Source: Paraspadella gotoi
Lineage: Eukaryota > Chaetognatha
NCBI GenBank assembly: GCA_051294375.1
Contig: CM119265.1
Coordinates: 18,586,631 to 18,650,630, forward strand
DNA: 64,000 nt
Reading direction: 5' to 3'
The notes under the pieces were generated by a model. The model searched no databases and was not told the origin of the DNA. It saw only the letters and a list, made by a program, of their open reading frames with translations. Both the position numbers and the translations under genes were made by a program. Positions 35,801 to 47,631 of the stretch are shown here, piece by piece; position 1 is the stretch's first letter; each line of letters opens with the position of its first letter.

Positions 35801-38800
35801 CTCTTATCCTCTTCCGACAAAAGGAACCAGATGAAATCGGCGTAAGTCATGAATCCGGTCGTGGACGGGTTCGTCCGGTAGACGGCCCCGGAAAAGACGC
35901 GGTCGATGACGCGTGCGGAGACGGCGAAGTCGTTGTGACGCAGAAGGTCTGCCTTGCTGATCTAAGGAATAGAATAAGTCGGGCGTCGAGAGTAAATATG
36001 GAGATATCAGAAATAAATAATTAATACATACTAAGTTTAAAATTTTTATTGACAAAATTGGATTTAACAGGAAAAAAGTCTCAGTAACACACAAATAATC
36101 AGTAACAGCGATAGATTCATCCTAACATTAGTTAAAAATCATTTTAATCCCCCCTAAAAAATAATTTTAGCCATTAGTTAATTTATGAATTACCTGCAAA
36201 TCATGATCCCGGTCGAGTTCCCAGAATTTGCAGTAAATGACGTAGAAATGCTCGTATGAAAAGTAATCTGTCACGTTGTTAATATCTTCTTCTTGTTCGA
36301 GCTTCGCTAAGATCTGAAATGGATTGTGGCCAAGTTCTAACTTCATTAATAATAGAATATGATTTTATTCACTAAAATAATTATATAGTATAAATATATA
36401 CGTAAAGTTAAATGAAAAAAAAAACTCGCCTTGAGAAAGCTGCTCTTTCTGAGTTCGGTGGCGGTGATTTTCCCCGACCAGGATCGATTAGTTGTGTAGA
36501 AAATTCGAGCGATCACAGTCATGATGTATCGGGGATGAAACGCCGGTGAATCCTGAAGATAAATCAATCATTCAATGGGTGTTTCGCCTTTTAACAATGA
36601 CAACAAGAGCAACCATGTATAATTTCTACCTGCAAGAACTGTAGGCCCGGATGAGTGTCTACGACGTCTTGAATCAGAGGATGCAGGTCATCCTGAGTCA
36701 AGTAGTTTGTGCCGGGTCTGCACAGCATCCGGACGAACCTCGAGGCTTCGTCGTGGAATTCGGTCGTCAACTCTGTCCACATAGACTGGAAAGAGTCGTA
36801 GGAGATATTTCCAGCGTCGCCGCCAACGCAAGCCGCCCACAAGGCCCCCTGAGAAATTTGGGAATAATTAACGTAAAAATCCGTGGTAGTTTTCTCATTG
36901 CCACATAACGCAAAGACGAGTCGCTTAAAAAATGTTTACCTTCCAATACAGTGGAAGGTCCAAAGCCTTTGTCAAGTCCGCAATGCGCGTCTTGTCGAGC
37001 TTCCCGTCGTCGGCGCTGTCGAAGACAACTTTGGCGGCGCGGTGACATGCCTCTATCGCGTCGTCAACCCGCGCGGAAGCGTCGCGTCGTCCAAGGGGAA
37101 AGTAAAAAGGCGGGATGTTTTGGGGTTGTGGCCGCACGTTTGGCAGCTCGGGAGTCTTGGGCGGGCGTGGTGAAGGAGGAGAAACGACGGAGGATTGCGC
37201 GGATGGCAGCGTCGGCTGAAGTGGCTGAGGGGTAGGGGAAAGTGGGGATAGGGGCGAGGGAACTCCCGTGGGCGAGAGAGGAGGGGATGAAGACCCCAGA
37301 GGCGAGATCGGGGAGGGTGTCGAGGCGGGCGAAGCTGGAGGCGAGACGACCTTGGCCGAAACGGGAACGAGGTCGACGACGACGCCGTCGGAAATGTTTT
37401 CCTCGATCCTTTTAACCGTCTCCTTCTTGCCAGCGTCCTTTTTTGGCGCCTCCTTCTTGCTCGTATCCTTCTTGGCCGTCGCGATGGCCGCTTCTCTTTT
37501 CGCCGCCGCTGTCGTCGAAGCAGCTTCCTTTTTCGCGGCTGCCGCCGAAGCAGCTTCCTTTTTGGCAGCCGCCGCTGCCGCCGAAGCAGCTTCCTTTTTA
37601 GCCGCAGTCGCCGCCGCAGCTGCAGCCTTTGAGGATTCGATGCTATCTTTGGCTTGCGCCATGATGTCATCTAGCTTTTTCAACGCCTCTTCTTCCTTCG
37701 CTTTTATTGCTTTGTTGCCGCCGACGCCGATGACAGAACGATTTTTAGTCTTTTGATCGTCGTAAGCGTCCTTGGCGGCGTCCGACTTTATCTCGCTCGG
37801 CGCCGCGGCGTCCTTATTTTTTCCTGTTTCAACGCGCTCGATCTCGTAGGCAAAAGCCGCCGACGCCGTTGTTGGAACTCCAGAATCTGTCTTCAAAGGT
37901 TTAGCGACTTCCGGGGACTTTTCCAAAGCATCGATCGACGCCTGGAGACTATGACTCGATTTCGTCGCGGCACTGGGCGCCGATTTAGATTCTTTAGCTT
38001 CTCTGAGATTTTCCGCAGCCTTTCTCGCCTCCACCAGATCCTTGTCTCCCATGGGAGTCTCCTGTACAAGGGGCGCTTCTTCGACGACCTCCTTCGCCTT
38101 GTCTCTCGCCAACTCCTTTTCCAACTTGTTGTGCTTCTCCTTCAACGTCTTCGTCGACCAGTTGTCCGCCTCCAGGACGGCACCTCGATTGGAGAGTACC
38201 GGGGACGGAGATGTGGGCGTCGATTTGCCGCCGCTTTCCGGCGCCAGTGATTTTGGGGTTTCGACTGCCCGCTGAGGCCGCTTTTCTGGCTGCTCCTCTT
38301 TTTCCTTCTCCTCTGGTGCCCGCACCTGCAGCTGCACCTGCATCCCAGGCATCACGGCGCCGCGGTCGATTTTGATCACGTGGACCGAGGAAGGCGAAGG
38401 ATCGACGTGAATCTTTCCCGGCGCTGACTTGACCACCTTGGGTTCGAGGAAGATCGAGTTTTGCTTCTTTGACGGCGTCTCGATCTTGACGCTGACGGGA
38501 TTAGTACGCGCCGGCGTCGTAGTCGGCGTCGTTTTCGGCGACGATGGCGTCGCCGATGTCTCCTCCGTCAACTTTGCATTGAGTTCGTTCTGCAGCTGCT
38601 GCAGCTTCATGAGTCGGTTCTGCAGGCCGGGGGAATCCGGCGAGGCGCTGCGGTCGCCGTATTCGACCCGGATAGGCACTTGCCGCTGAACGGCTACCGG
38701 TCGGTCCGGACCAGGACCTCGCCGATTGGATGACGATGTTGGCGTCATGGCCGGGGATTTAGTGCCGCCTCGATCGTGCTGCACCGGAATCTGCCGGATA

Positions 38801-41800
38801 GGGGGAGATTCCGCCCGCGTGACCGGCGGCGTCGAACGACCACCGCCACCGCCACCCCCCGAGTGGAAAACTTGCACAGGAATCGATTTTCTTTCCTTAC
38901 TTGACGAAGCTGCGCTCTGCCCGCTCATCGCCGAAAGCGGGCGTCGCTCGGAGCCTGACTGGTGATGATGGTGATGATGATGTATGTGATGGGGGAATCT
39001 GATTCCGGAATCGGCCTCAGATGCGTCGGATCCGGTCGAGGGCGTCGGAGACGGCGGACCGGAAGTCCCGTTGGCCAAGTTGTTGATGCTGAACGCGCTG
39101 GAGTTGAGGGAGGAAGTGGGAGTGGAGGCTCGCGATGGTGACGGAGGTGGCGAGGGCGTCCCGCGAACGTGATGCACCGGTATGGCGCGCGCCTCGTGGG
39201 GCATGAGCCGAATGCGGCCGGAGCGACCCGAAGCCGGGCCTCCGAGATGAGGGTGCTGCGGGCGCGACGGCGGGCTCGTCGCGTGCTTCTCCATATTCAT
39301 GAGCGCGTTGACGGCGTCAGCGATGACTCGTTGGGCGTTTACCGTGTCGTCGTCACTGCGCCCCTCGCCTTCCCCGCTGCCCGATCGGCGCCGGCGTGGG
39401 GCGGCGTCATCCGAGTGCCCGGCGCCCGCGACGGCGCCGACGCCGCGTTTGTTGAGATTGAGCCTCTCTATGGCCTGGAGGATTGGATCGTCCTCGACGG
39501 GGATGCGGCGGATCATCTTGGGGGCGGAGGAGGAACGGGGCGTCGACGGGCCGCTCGAGGTTCCCGACGATCGGTGATCGGAAGACGTCGATGACGATCG
39601 GTTGGACGGGCGGATGGCCGCCGTTTGGTTCGCTTTGTCCTGAGGGAGTTGAGAGAGTGAAGTGATAAGAGAGAGAAAAGTGGGAGGAAAGAGAAGGCCG
39701 AGGATTTGGATAATCCGATAAAGAGGCAGGGATGACGGGGAAGAAGTAGTAAGAAGAAAATGAAAGAACGGAGAAAGAGAAGAAAGGATGAGAGAACCCG
39801 TTTTTAATTGTGAATTCAATTTATATTATATTAAAGTTTCTAAAAAGTCATTTCTTGTTTGTTTTATATTACTGAGAAAAAGATTTTACGACTAACGTTA
39901 TTTCGGAACTGTTTTATACAATTTATTAATTGACTGATTAATTTTTTCTCGCAAAGTCAGGGGCAAGATAGCTTATTTATTAAATGAATGGATAATTTTT
40001 ATATTGGTTGTACCAATTTCATAAAATTCAGCTCCTTGTATTTTGATGCTAGTGCGGAGTACAATAAGTATTCTCCGATCTAATACTTAAGGAGTGGTCT
40101 TTTCATACAATTGAAACATTCTTTGAAATATTTTCCACTTCATTGATAGGAAAGCAAGGTACTCTGGGAGTGAATAAACGGGACTGTGAGAGAGTCTTGA
40201 TTGAAAGCTTGCAGGGACCTGCTATGTCATTATCTTGTAAGAGTGATGGAGGCCTTAAACCACCAAAGCCTGTCCAAAGTCACGGGCAAGATAGCTTATT
40301 TATTAAATGAATGGATAATTTTTATATTGGTTGTACCAATTTCATATCTTTTTCGCCTTATCAACTGTTAAAAAAATACGAGAGAAGCACATCATCCAAT
40401 GATTATCTTTTTCCCCCGAAGCTTTTAATTCGTTTTGAATAGTTAATTTTTCGAAAAGACATAGGAGAGCGAGAAGTTTCGAGTTCCCAACTGATGAACT
40501 TCGAACGATTAACGATATTTATTTTTAAAAAAACCGCGATGAACGCGGAAGACTATAAAAAAATAACCTTCATTCCTCGAATAATTGCCACCAAAAATGT
40601 TTGCAGAGGAGGCTTTGCCGAGAAAAAAAATTTTCGGTCGTTTAATTTCCTCTTTTTCGAAAAAAAAAATCGGTCGCCAGAGATCGAAATACGCTCTCGA
40701 TTTTCTCTCAATATTTCGTAATTATGAAATTAATTCTCGGTTTTCAGAGCATCGCGTTTTGTTCGCCGCGGGCACCGGGAAACCTTTTGAGATGACGGGG
40801 TTCGTCTGAGACTCCGTCCTTGTTTTCGTCCTCTTCGTCTTGGGCGATCATCGAGGAACGTCGAAAAAAAAAAGTTGGGTGTAAAGTTCAGGGTTCAAAG
40901 TTCGAGCTGACTGAGAGCATAGTTCGCGCAGATCGAGAGTAAACTTCGGCCACGTGAGCGCGAGATGCGATTCACGTGACTGGAACGTTCATACTTCAGA
41001 TTTTTCTTATCCGATTAATTTCGATGTTTTTGTTTTCGGTTGGGCTTCTAGGAATTCAGCGGATTCACGGAAATTGCGCAACTTCCCTCCTTTCAACGTT
41101 AAGAAATTTGAACTCTTACGCGAGAGAACGAAAAATAACACCAGATTACAATCCTCGAAAAATTTGTTGTGCTTTCGACCTCGAGAGCCCCGTTGTCCAG
41201 ACGAGAGACGAAGAGGAGAGAAAGAGAGAGATATTTTTTTTCTGATGAAATGAGAACAAAATCTCCGATCGTCAGCAGTTAGCGAAAAATAAACGACAAT
41301 TAATTTTCAGCTTCGGGAGAATAATAAACGTCTAATAATAATTTTAAAGGATTTTTGGCGAAATGAAGAGCCACACAAAACAAGATGAGAATTATTGGCA
41401 GCGGAGAGGAGAGTCGGCCGCGTCCCGATCATATTTGAAGGGTGGCCAAAAGGGGAAGTAATGGAATGAAGAAAGTTAAGTTACAAGGAATGTAGGAAAT
41501 TAAAAATGGACTGAAAAGAGATATTAAAAAAGAATTTAGGAAAATGTAGGGAATGAGGAATTAGGAAAGGTAAAAATTTTGAAAAAGACAAAAGAAAGTT
41601 AGAAATCAAGACGAAGTAAAAGTATAACTCATAAGGCCCCGAACTTAATAAGAATATAATATTTGGATGGATTTGCATTGCATTAAAAAAAAATTGTGTA
41701 AGTATATCGAAAGAATATCTGTACATATATTGCATTATAAAAGGTTATTGACCACCGAAAAAAAAATTAAACTTTTTTCTAGATGGAAAACGATCGGGGT

Positions 41801-42518
41801 CTCAAAAAAATTTTGTGGAGAAAAATGATTTTCTGCAAACAGTACGTGAGTCATAGTGAAATTTTTCTGAATGTCAGACGAGGACGGATAGTTCCGGATT
41901 TTCTTACTTAGTCTAAATCCCACTGTGGAGCATCTCTCCAAAATTCCACCCTCCATTGAAATATGGAACCACGGCACCAGAAACTGCCCAAATATTTTTA
42001 ACTTCAATCTTTCAAAGGTCACTCCCAACCACCTGTATGTCTTTGGCGAGCCTGACTAGCAAGTTTTGCAGCTTCCATTTTTCCAAATTGACCGGACGAC
42101 ATTGGCCGTGATGGCACGCCACCGGACAGGCCATGTTCATTTCCAAGCAGCGCTCCGGGGCACAGAGGTCGCAGTAGTGGATACCGTGCTCTCTTCGCGT
42201 GTCGATGGTAACAGGGTGATACACTGTGAGGGAAGTGGACAAAAACAAAAAACAATTTAACTGTAGTACTTTTACTTAGTACTTCTAAGCTTAGTTAATT
42301 TTTCATGGGATTGTATGTAAAAGGACATGGTCGTGAATCGTTTAGCAATAGGTAAGTAATATTTAAATTAGCATTGTCGTTAAGACGCGGTGTGCCAGTT
42401 CCTTGATTCTTGATGTATATTCACACGCATGTAGCCAAAAGAGAAAAAGAAAATAAAAAAAATTCCCGATAAAAAAGTTCTCAACGGTCATCCGTCACGT
42501 TTCTGTCAAAGATAAGCG

Positions 42519-42600
<82 letters not shown>

Positions 42601-42958
42601 CTCTCTCTTATTACGTCACGAGATATAGTTGTGAAAATCAATATCCGAGAGATTTCAGCGAAAAACCAGAGCGAGTGTTGACGGAAGAAAAGATGAATCG
42701 AAAATTGCTATGAAGAATGTAGATGTAGGATAATGAATATGTAGGATTATTGGTACTTTTTTTTTATTTAAAGATCATCATCATCATCATAGTCCGATAT
42801 CGAATTAATAAGTTATTATTTTGATTTTGATTTGAAACAAATGAACCCATAAGCAAACCTGTAGGTTTTGATCTGACGACCCGAGATGGCGCGTCGACGA
42901 TTTGCACGGGTATTTGAATCGGCGGTTTAGACGCCTTCGACGTGGATCGTTGCGCCAT
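32864..42958 (-). CDS. PPP2R3: PP2A regulatory subunit B'' (PR72/PR130 type), 11 exons, about 1,418 aa
   Basis: Ca2+-binding regulatory subunit that directs PP2A catalytic core to substrates. Exons, 5' to 3': 42958-42859, 42223-42033, 39639-36940, 36848-36630, 36552-36430, 36313-36194, 35961-35789, 35248-35104, 34037-33885, 33522-33328, 33001-32864 (TAA); 4,257 nt, all phases consistent. The C-terminal third matches the family throughout: [64 protein letters not shown], then a canonical EF-hand loop [23 protein letters not shown] and [19 protein letters not shown] degenerate EF-hand (DRDHDLQISKAD) precedes it. The N-terminal ~1,000 residues are low-complexity (Ser/Pro, KKEAASAAA repeats, a poly-His run) with six IPV-type motifs and one Cys/His-rich exon. 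An acceptor-like AACTCAAG directly before the ATG means coding sequence further upstream is possible. Confidence 0.93.
33002..33327. other. PPP2R3 intron with dispersed repeat copy
   Basis: 33128-33285 is a long copy of the dispersed family (from CCACTTCATTGATAGGG to the tail ACCAATTTC). Nothing else was recognised. Confidence 0.6.
33128..33285 (+). repeat. Dispersed repeat family, long copy
   Basis: Shares with 40136-40345 the head (CACTTCATTGATAGG..AAGC.AGGTA.TCTG.GAGT), the middle TTGATTGAAAGCTT and the tail GGCAAGAT.GCTTATTTATT. The tail has diverged after AAATGAATG. Confidence 0.75.
33621..33710 (+). repeat. Dispersed repeat family, truncated copy
   Basis: Contains AATAGGGAAGCCAGGTACTC and TTGATTGAAAGCTTGG, then a shortened link to AAGATAGCTTATTTATTGAA. 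It lies in the PPP2R3 intron 33523-33884, which holds nothing else recognised. Confidence 0.65.
34074..35065. mobile_element. Palindromic (foldback) MITE, family A copy 1
   Basis: The ends TAGGGCGTTGAAAAAT and ATTTTTCAACGCTCTA are inverted repeats (one mismatch) flanked by TA. Inverted similarity continues inward (GTGAGGTACATAG... against CTATGTACCTCAC; CCATTTCCGACA against TGTCGGAAATGG) over most of the ~990 bp. The centre resembles 48130-48400 closely. Non-coding, inserted in a PPP2R3 intron. Confidence 0.8.
35249..35788. other. PPP2R3 intron, nothing recognised
   Basis: AT-rich intron between the exon ending in the EF-hand precursor and its neighbour. No repeat family or gene recognised. 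Confidence 0.5.
36940..39639 (-). other. 2.7-kb disordered exon of the PP2A B'' subunit
   Basis: A single 900-codon exon. It starts after CTCAG with [13 protein letters not shown] and ends at LPLYWK|GTAAAC. Content in order: Ser-rich stretch, IPV motifs, His-rich run ([12 protein letters not shown]), Gly-rich and Pro/Ser-rich stretches, coiled-coil-like Lys/Glu segment, four to five Lys-Lys-Glu-Ala-Ala-Ser blocks with Ala runs (about 37,480-37,640), then Pro/Ser-rich sequence. The last ~70 codons enter the conserved B'' core ([20 protein letters not shown]). The high GC and codon periodicity also open long antisense frames, which are not genes. Confidence 0.9.
39954..40022 (+). repeat. Dispersed repeat family, tail copy
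   Basis: The ~69-bp tail AAGTCAGGGGCAAGATAGCT... ending TTGGTTGTACCAATTTCAT. It is nearly identical to 40277-40345 and 58507-58580. Confidence 0.85.
40136..40345 (+). repeat. Dispersed repeat family, most complete copy
   Basis: Head CCACTTCATTGATAGG, middle GTCTTGATTGAAAGCTTG, CTTGTAAGAG, TGTCCAAAGTCA, and the full tail to TTGTACCAATTTCATA. It follows the tail-only copy by about 110 bp, so 39954-40345 could also be read as one unit bounded by direct tail repeats. Confidence 0.8.
42033..42223 (-). other. Cys/His-rich exon of the PP2A B'' subunit
   Basis: The exon encodes 64 residues, phase-locked between the start exon and the large exon. The segment [20 protein letters not shown] then CHHGQC gives spacing C-x2-C-x4-C-x6-C-x3-C-x4-C with an HH pair before the last Cys, resembling a small metal-binding or disulphide module. 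I know of no such module in the described vertebrate PR72/PR130 proteins. The strong splice sites (CTCACAG and CAG|GTGGTT) and phase continuity support it as real. Confidence 0.75.
42224..42858. other. PPP2R3 intron 1 with CT tract
   Basis: Contains the (CT)n tract 42521-42597. The rest is AT-rich, and nothing else was recognised. Confidence 0.6.
42521..42597 (+). repeat. (CT)n microsatellite
   Basis: About 38 uninterrupted CT units on the + strand. In the PPP2R3 transcript (minus strand) it reads as (AG)n within intron 1. Confidence 0.95.
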
Positions 42959-43379
42959 CTTGAGTTGAAAATACTCGAAGTCGCCGAATTAAACTAAAGG
43001 ATTTTAGTTTATCCACTTTTGAAAAAAACGCATTTCCTTTATTTTGTAATTTTTTTTTTTGAATCAAGATCCTGAAATAGCGATAAAAAAAATTTCGAGG
43101 CTCATTTCAGAAGTTAATTTAACAAAGAATTATTAATCGTTGTTGTTACCACAAATATTGGGAATCAAATCAAATTATTGTTCCGAAATATAATAGTTCA
43201 TAAAATAATAAATGTACATCTAGGAGACGATGAAGAAAAATGCTCAATCGGGACCCCAAAGGAACTGAACAAAACAAACCGGGTAGGACGGCCGAGGCCC
43301 CGCGTTCCGGGGATTCGCGTCGATATCACGACTAATCCCACTTCAAATCCCTGACTCAAGCCCTTGTTTCACCAAATAA

Positions 43380-43481
<102 letters not shown>

Positions 43482-46400
43482 ATTTGCTGCAATCTTGTTT
43501 GCTCAAAGGTACTATTTAATTTAAAGAAATATTTATCTCAAGCATCATGCATAAATAATTTATTAATAACTATTTTAATTAAGTAGAGATTTGAATTTAA
43601 ATACTATTAACCATTATTTATTCCCAATTCCTTCTTTGAACCATACAAAACTGCCTCTCTTTTACGTTTCAGGTTTATCTCAGCTTACTTTTCCACTCAA
43701 TCTCCGTCTTTCTTGCCCCCCTCTCGCTCTCTGTCTTCGTTAATTTCAACTCCCACTCCATCGTTCTTTAAATTTTTTTTTCTTCCCGTTGATTCCTCGC
43801 GGTTGTGGTGATTTTTTTCGTGGGCGGCCGAGCCTGCTGGAGCGGCCGAGATTGCTGCAGTGGCGAAGTTTGCTGGGGCGCCTCAGGCAGCGTTCCTGGC
43901 GGTAGAGGTTGTAGCCAATGGTTAGGGACGTGGTGGAGTCGGTGTTGGGGTTCTCGCTGCTGGGTCGCGTTGGTTAAAGCGTCTACGGCGGCTGAAGCTG
44001 CAGGGCGTGGTTCTTTTTGAGGCGAGTTTCCCGTCGAGAAGAGTTAATCGATAATAAGAAAGAAAAGAAAAGAAAGAAAAATATAAAGAAAGAAAGAAAA
44101 ATAGAGAGAAAGAAAGAAAAAACAAACAAACAAAAGGCAAAAAAAAAAACCAAGATAGTTAATCGGTTAAAAAAATTATAAGAATTAAACGAAAAAAAGA
44201 ATGAAAGATATTAAAATTTAATGTTACAAAAAATAATAATCTGGCTCGGTTAAAAAGATTGCATCTTGTAACAACCGCTTTGGGAGTGGGCGAGAGTTTT
44301 AAAAAAAAAACAAAACAAAAAAAACAAACCCCCCCCAAAAAAAACCGGCGATCAACGATTACTTCAATTTTTTTGGGGTTGTATTTTTTTTAAATCGAAT
44401 ACGAAATCTGTTTTACTTTTAGTTTCGGCGAAGAAAGAAAAGAAAGCAACTCGAAATTAAAAGGAAGACGAAATGAAGATTTTTTTTCCGACCGAATTTC
44501 GCAGTGATTTTCGTTTTCAAACTCTTCTCTCAAGTCGAACCGTTCCGGCGTCCGGGGGCGATTCGTACAAAGACGATTCGTCCGTACCGACGCCGTCCCG
44601 AGTAGTCGGGCGGGAGGCGCGATGGGGGCAACGGAGGCATTAATATCACGGAGAATGTTCAACACCGAAGGCGGAGCCTCTCGGTTCCGAACGGCCGCTT
44701 TGCGTGAGAAATTTTTGAGATTCTTCCGAAGGGGAAAATTTATTTCTCCCTAAATGAAATTTAGAAATTCTTTTCCGCAATTTTTTTTTTTTTTTTTAAT
44801 AATTTGCCGGACATGATAAAAGCGGGTGGAGGTGCGGAAGTGAGGGGGTGGGAAGTTACCGCGCGTCCGAATATGTCTGTTAAAACAGAACTCACAGAAG
44901 AAAACGAATTACTCAAAAGTTCTGTGTCGTACGTTAGTTCTCAGAACTATGAGTTCACCCGAATACAAAAAAAGCAATGATTTACCGAGAGCCCAGTCGA
45001 TCGGGGGGCATTTGTAGCTTGCCTTGCTTTCCGGAACTACGGCGGTAGGTTTGTACCGATGCTTTAAGCAAGAGTTACAGCAAGAAATATTCTGCCTCCC
45101 GCTAATTTCACCACTCGCATGTAAGCGATGTAAACATTAAAATTTTATCTCATGCAACGGCGTTCGCGGAATATTTCTGATTTCTGATTTCTGATGCGAA
45201 ATAAAATTCAAATGAAGGATTTTTGCTGACTCTGGATAAAAATTTAGGCAATAATTTGTTTTCTTCAAAGTTTAACAAACTTTAATTGATAAAGAACAAC
45301 ATAAAAGTAATGTTTTTATGTTCAAAAAATTTATTTTTTAGTTTTAGAGAAGACAAGACCCCCGCCTGTAAAACCGATTTTGATCAGCCGCTCCGGATGA
45401 AAGTTCTTTTGTAAAACTTTGGATTTATTTCCGTCTTATGTCGGCCTATTACTACATTAATAGATCTTTTATTTGCTCATGATTATATTAATTTCTTAGC
45501 CCAATGGGAGCTTTTTTGAAATTTTTTTTGGCACATTTTCCTGGTTCTACATTCGATTATTAAGGAAAAAAGTCATTTCTCACGTAAATATAATATAAAG
45601 TTAATAAAGTTATAAAGAAATTGTATTTCTTTCACAAAAAACCCTAGGTCGATGGAACCAAAAAATAAGGAGGTTTTTGTTTACTCGAAGTTTTCAAGCT
45701 CGAAAATTCCAGAATCCAATCCGACAACGGTTTTTCTTTATTCGTTTTTTTTTTTTTTTGGTTTTATGTCGGAAGAAAATACGAAGAAAGATATCTTTCA
45801 ATGAACGGAAAAAAACTTTTTTTTTATCTTTTCAGGTAAAACGTTTTAACGCTCTTAGGTTTTCACAACTCTTTGTTTTTCTTTAAAACAAAAATGTCTT
45901 TGTTTCAGGCGTAATTTTCTTCGACATTTAATTCAAGTCGACGTTTGGACGAGACTGAGCAAATTTTTTTGTTGAAAATGAAGACAAATTAACGATTTTG
46001 ATAGGAAAATATCTACTAAAACATGGACGGCCTCGATATCATTCCGACTCTTCTCTTCGATTTTTGTGAAAGTTCGACGCAACTCGAGTCAAGGTTAACT
46101 CGAATGTAAACGAAAAGAACTTTTCGAGAAAGAATTTGGAAAAGTAATTTTTTTTTGTGTTGTGTGTGGGAAGGATGTCTGAAGGAATGCGAGTTTCGTT
46201 GATTACAATAAAATATTTTGTTAACAATAAAATCTCCGTACGTTAGTTTTTGAAGACAATGTATTTAACTGGCCCTAAATATAAAAGAAACGAGAATAAT
46301 CGTTATCCTCGATTACGGAAGAGAGAAAAAGATATAGTCGAACAGAAAACTTTCATCACGAGTTACATAAAAAACGATTTTTCGTCGTCACAGTCGTCGT

Positions 46401-46589
46401 CGTCGTCGTCTAGGTTTTCAACGCAAAAAAAAAAAAAAAAAAAACACTCCCGAGTCGAGATGCCCGGACGGCGAACCGACTACAGGGCCTCGTAAAGAAC
46501 TGTGAAAAAATCGAAAGTTATGCTAGTTTCGGGGCCTTGTTCGTTTTTACCGAGATTATTTTTTTTCTTCAGCGTGGGGGGATGATTCG

Positions 46590-46592
<3 letters not shown>

Positions 46593-46664
<72 letters not shown>
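46593..46664 (+). repeat. (CT)n microsatellite
   Basis: About 36 CT units, followed by a run of CATCATCGTCGTCGTCGTCG-type trinucleotides at about 46692-46720. Confidence 0.95.
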
Positions 46665-46667
<3 letters not shown>

Positions 46668-47631
46668 CCCGAAGTCTCTGGGGTTCTTCTTTCATCATCA
46701 TCGTCGTCGTCGTCGTTTTCGACATCGTTCTCGCTTTACGTCGAGGGAAGAGGGTGAATAAGGGTAAAAACGAGGAAAAGAACTAATGAGGAGAGGGGAG
46801 GACAGGGTGAGAAGCAGGGTAACAACGGGAGATCTTGGCTTTCCGTGAGAAGATAATGAGAAAAGAGAGAGAAAAGCGAAAATCAAAAGGGGATGAAGGG
46901 TAAATAGGGAGTGAGTTAGAATATCGAAGAAGAGAGAAAGCTGGCAAAAAATAAAATATGTGATTCCCACTTCTAGAATGAAAAGTAACGAACTTATTAC
47001 TAGTCTTCGTGTTACTAATATAAGATCAACCTTTAATGTTGCTCGATAGGATTGTAACTTGATACGTCTATGAGAGAGTAAAAGCGTCGAAAAGGAGATG
47101 AGAAGTAGAAAGTAAGCTAAATATATCCTACATCTTTTCTTGTTATGATAAATTTTATAATAAAATAAAAAGAGATAGGCGGCTGAAGAAATAGAAAGAC
47201 ATTGGAAGAGAAAGAGAATATGTAAGGATGAAGGAAAGCATATTCACTAGACTTCGTGACGTCTCACCCGGTTTTTGGGTCTATCCTGACGTCAAGGACA
47301 TCACAACAACTTTCTTCATTCATCAACCCGAGATCCGAAAACATTTGAAAAATTCTTTGAATTACAGGAAAAAAACACAATCTAATTTATTAGTTGGTAC
47401 TTTTGTTTTTAACTTCTCCGTCAAAAATATTAGGATTTACTACAGGCTGTCGAAGATTAAAATGAGATAATAATAAAAATATTTTTACTCGGGTAAATTT
47501 AAAAGTATGAACGTAATTTTCAGTGATTTTTTAGTATTTAAAATAAGCATCCGGATCATAAACTTAAAAATAATGAGTAAATATAACTTTTAAATATTAA
47601 AATTGAAACATTTAATATCTTTTCCGGCCCG

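Larger units (their letters stand above)
39640..42032. other. PPP2R3 intron 2 (2.4 kb) with repeat copies and possible regulatory sites
   Basis: Holds dispersed repeat copies at 39954-40022 and 40136-40345. A GC-richer part (40,740-41,230) contains two CACGTG cores: GGCCACGTGAGC (40949-40960) and TCACGTGAC (40972-40980), which is a palindromic bHLH site. PR72/PR130-type genes are known to use alternative 5' exons, so an internal promoter is possible but unproved. No convincing exon was found. Confidence 0.4.

Noticed and set aside
37053-39594. Long open frames antisense to, or in other frames of, the large PPP2R3 exon
   Set aside because: They are shadows of a GC-rich, low-complexity exon; the minus-strand 900-codon frame is phase-locked to both neighbours.
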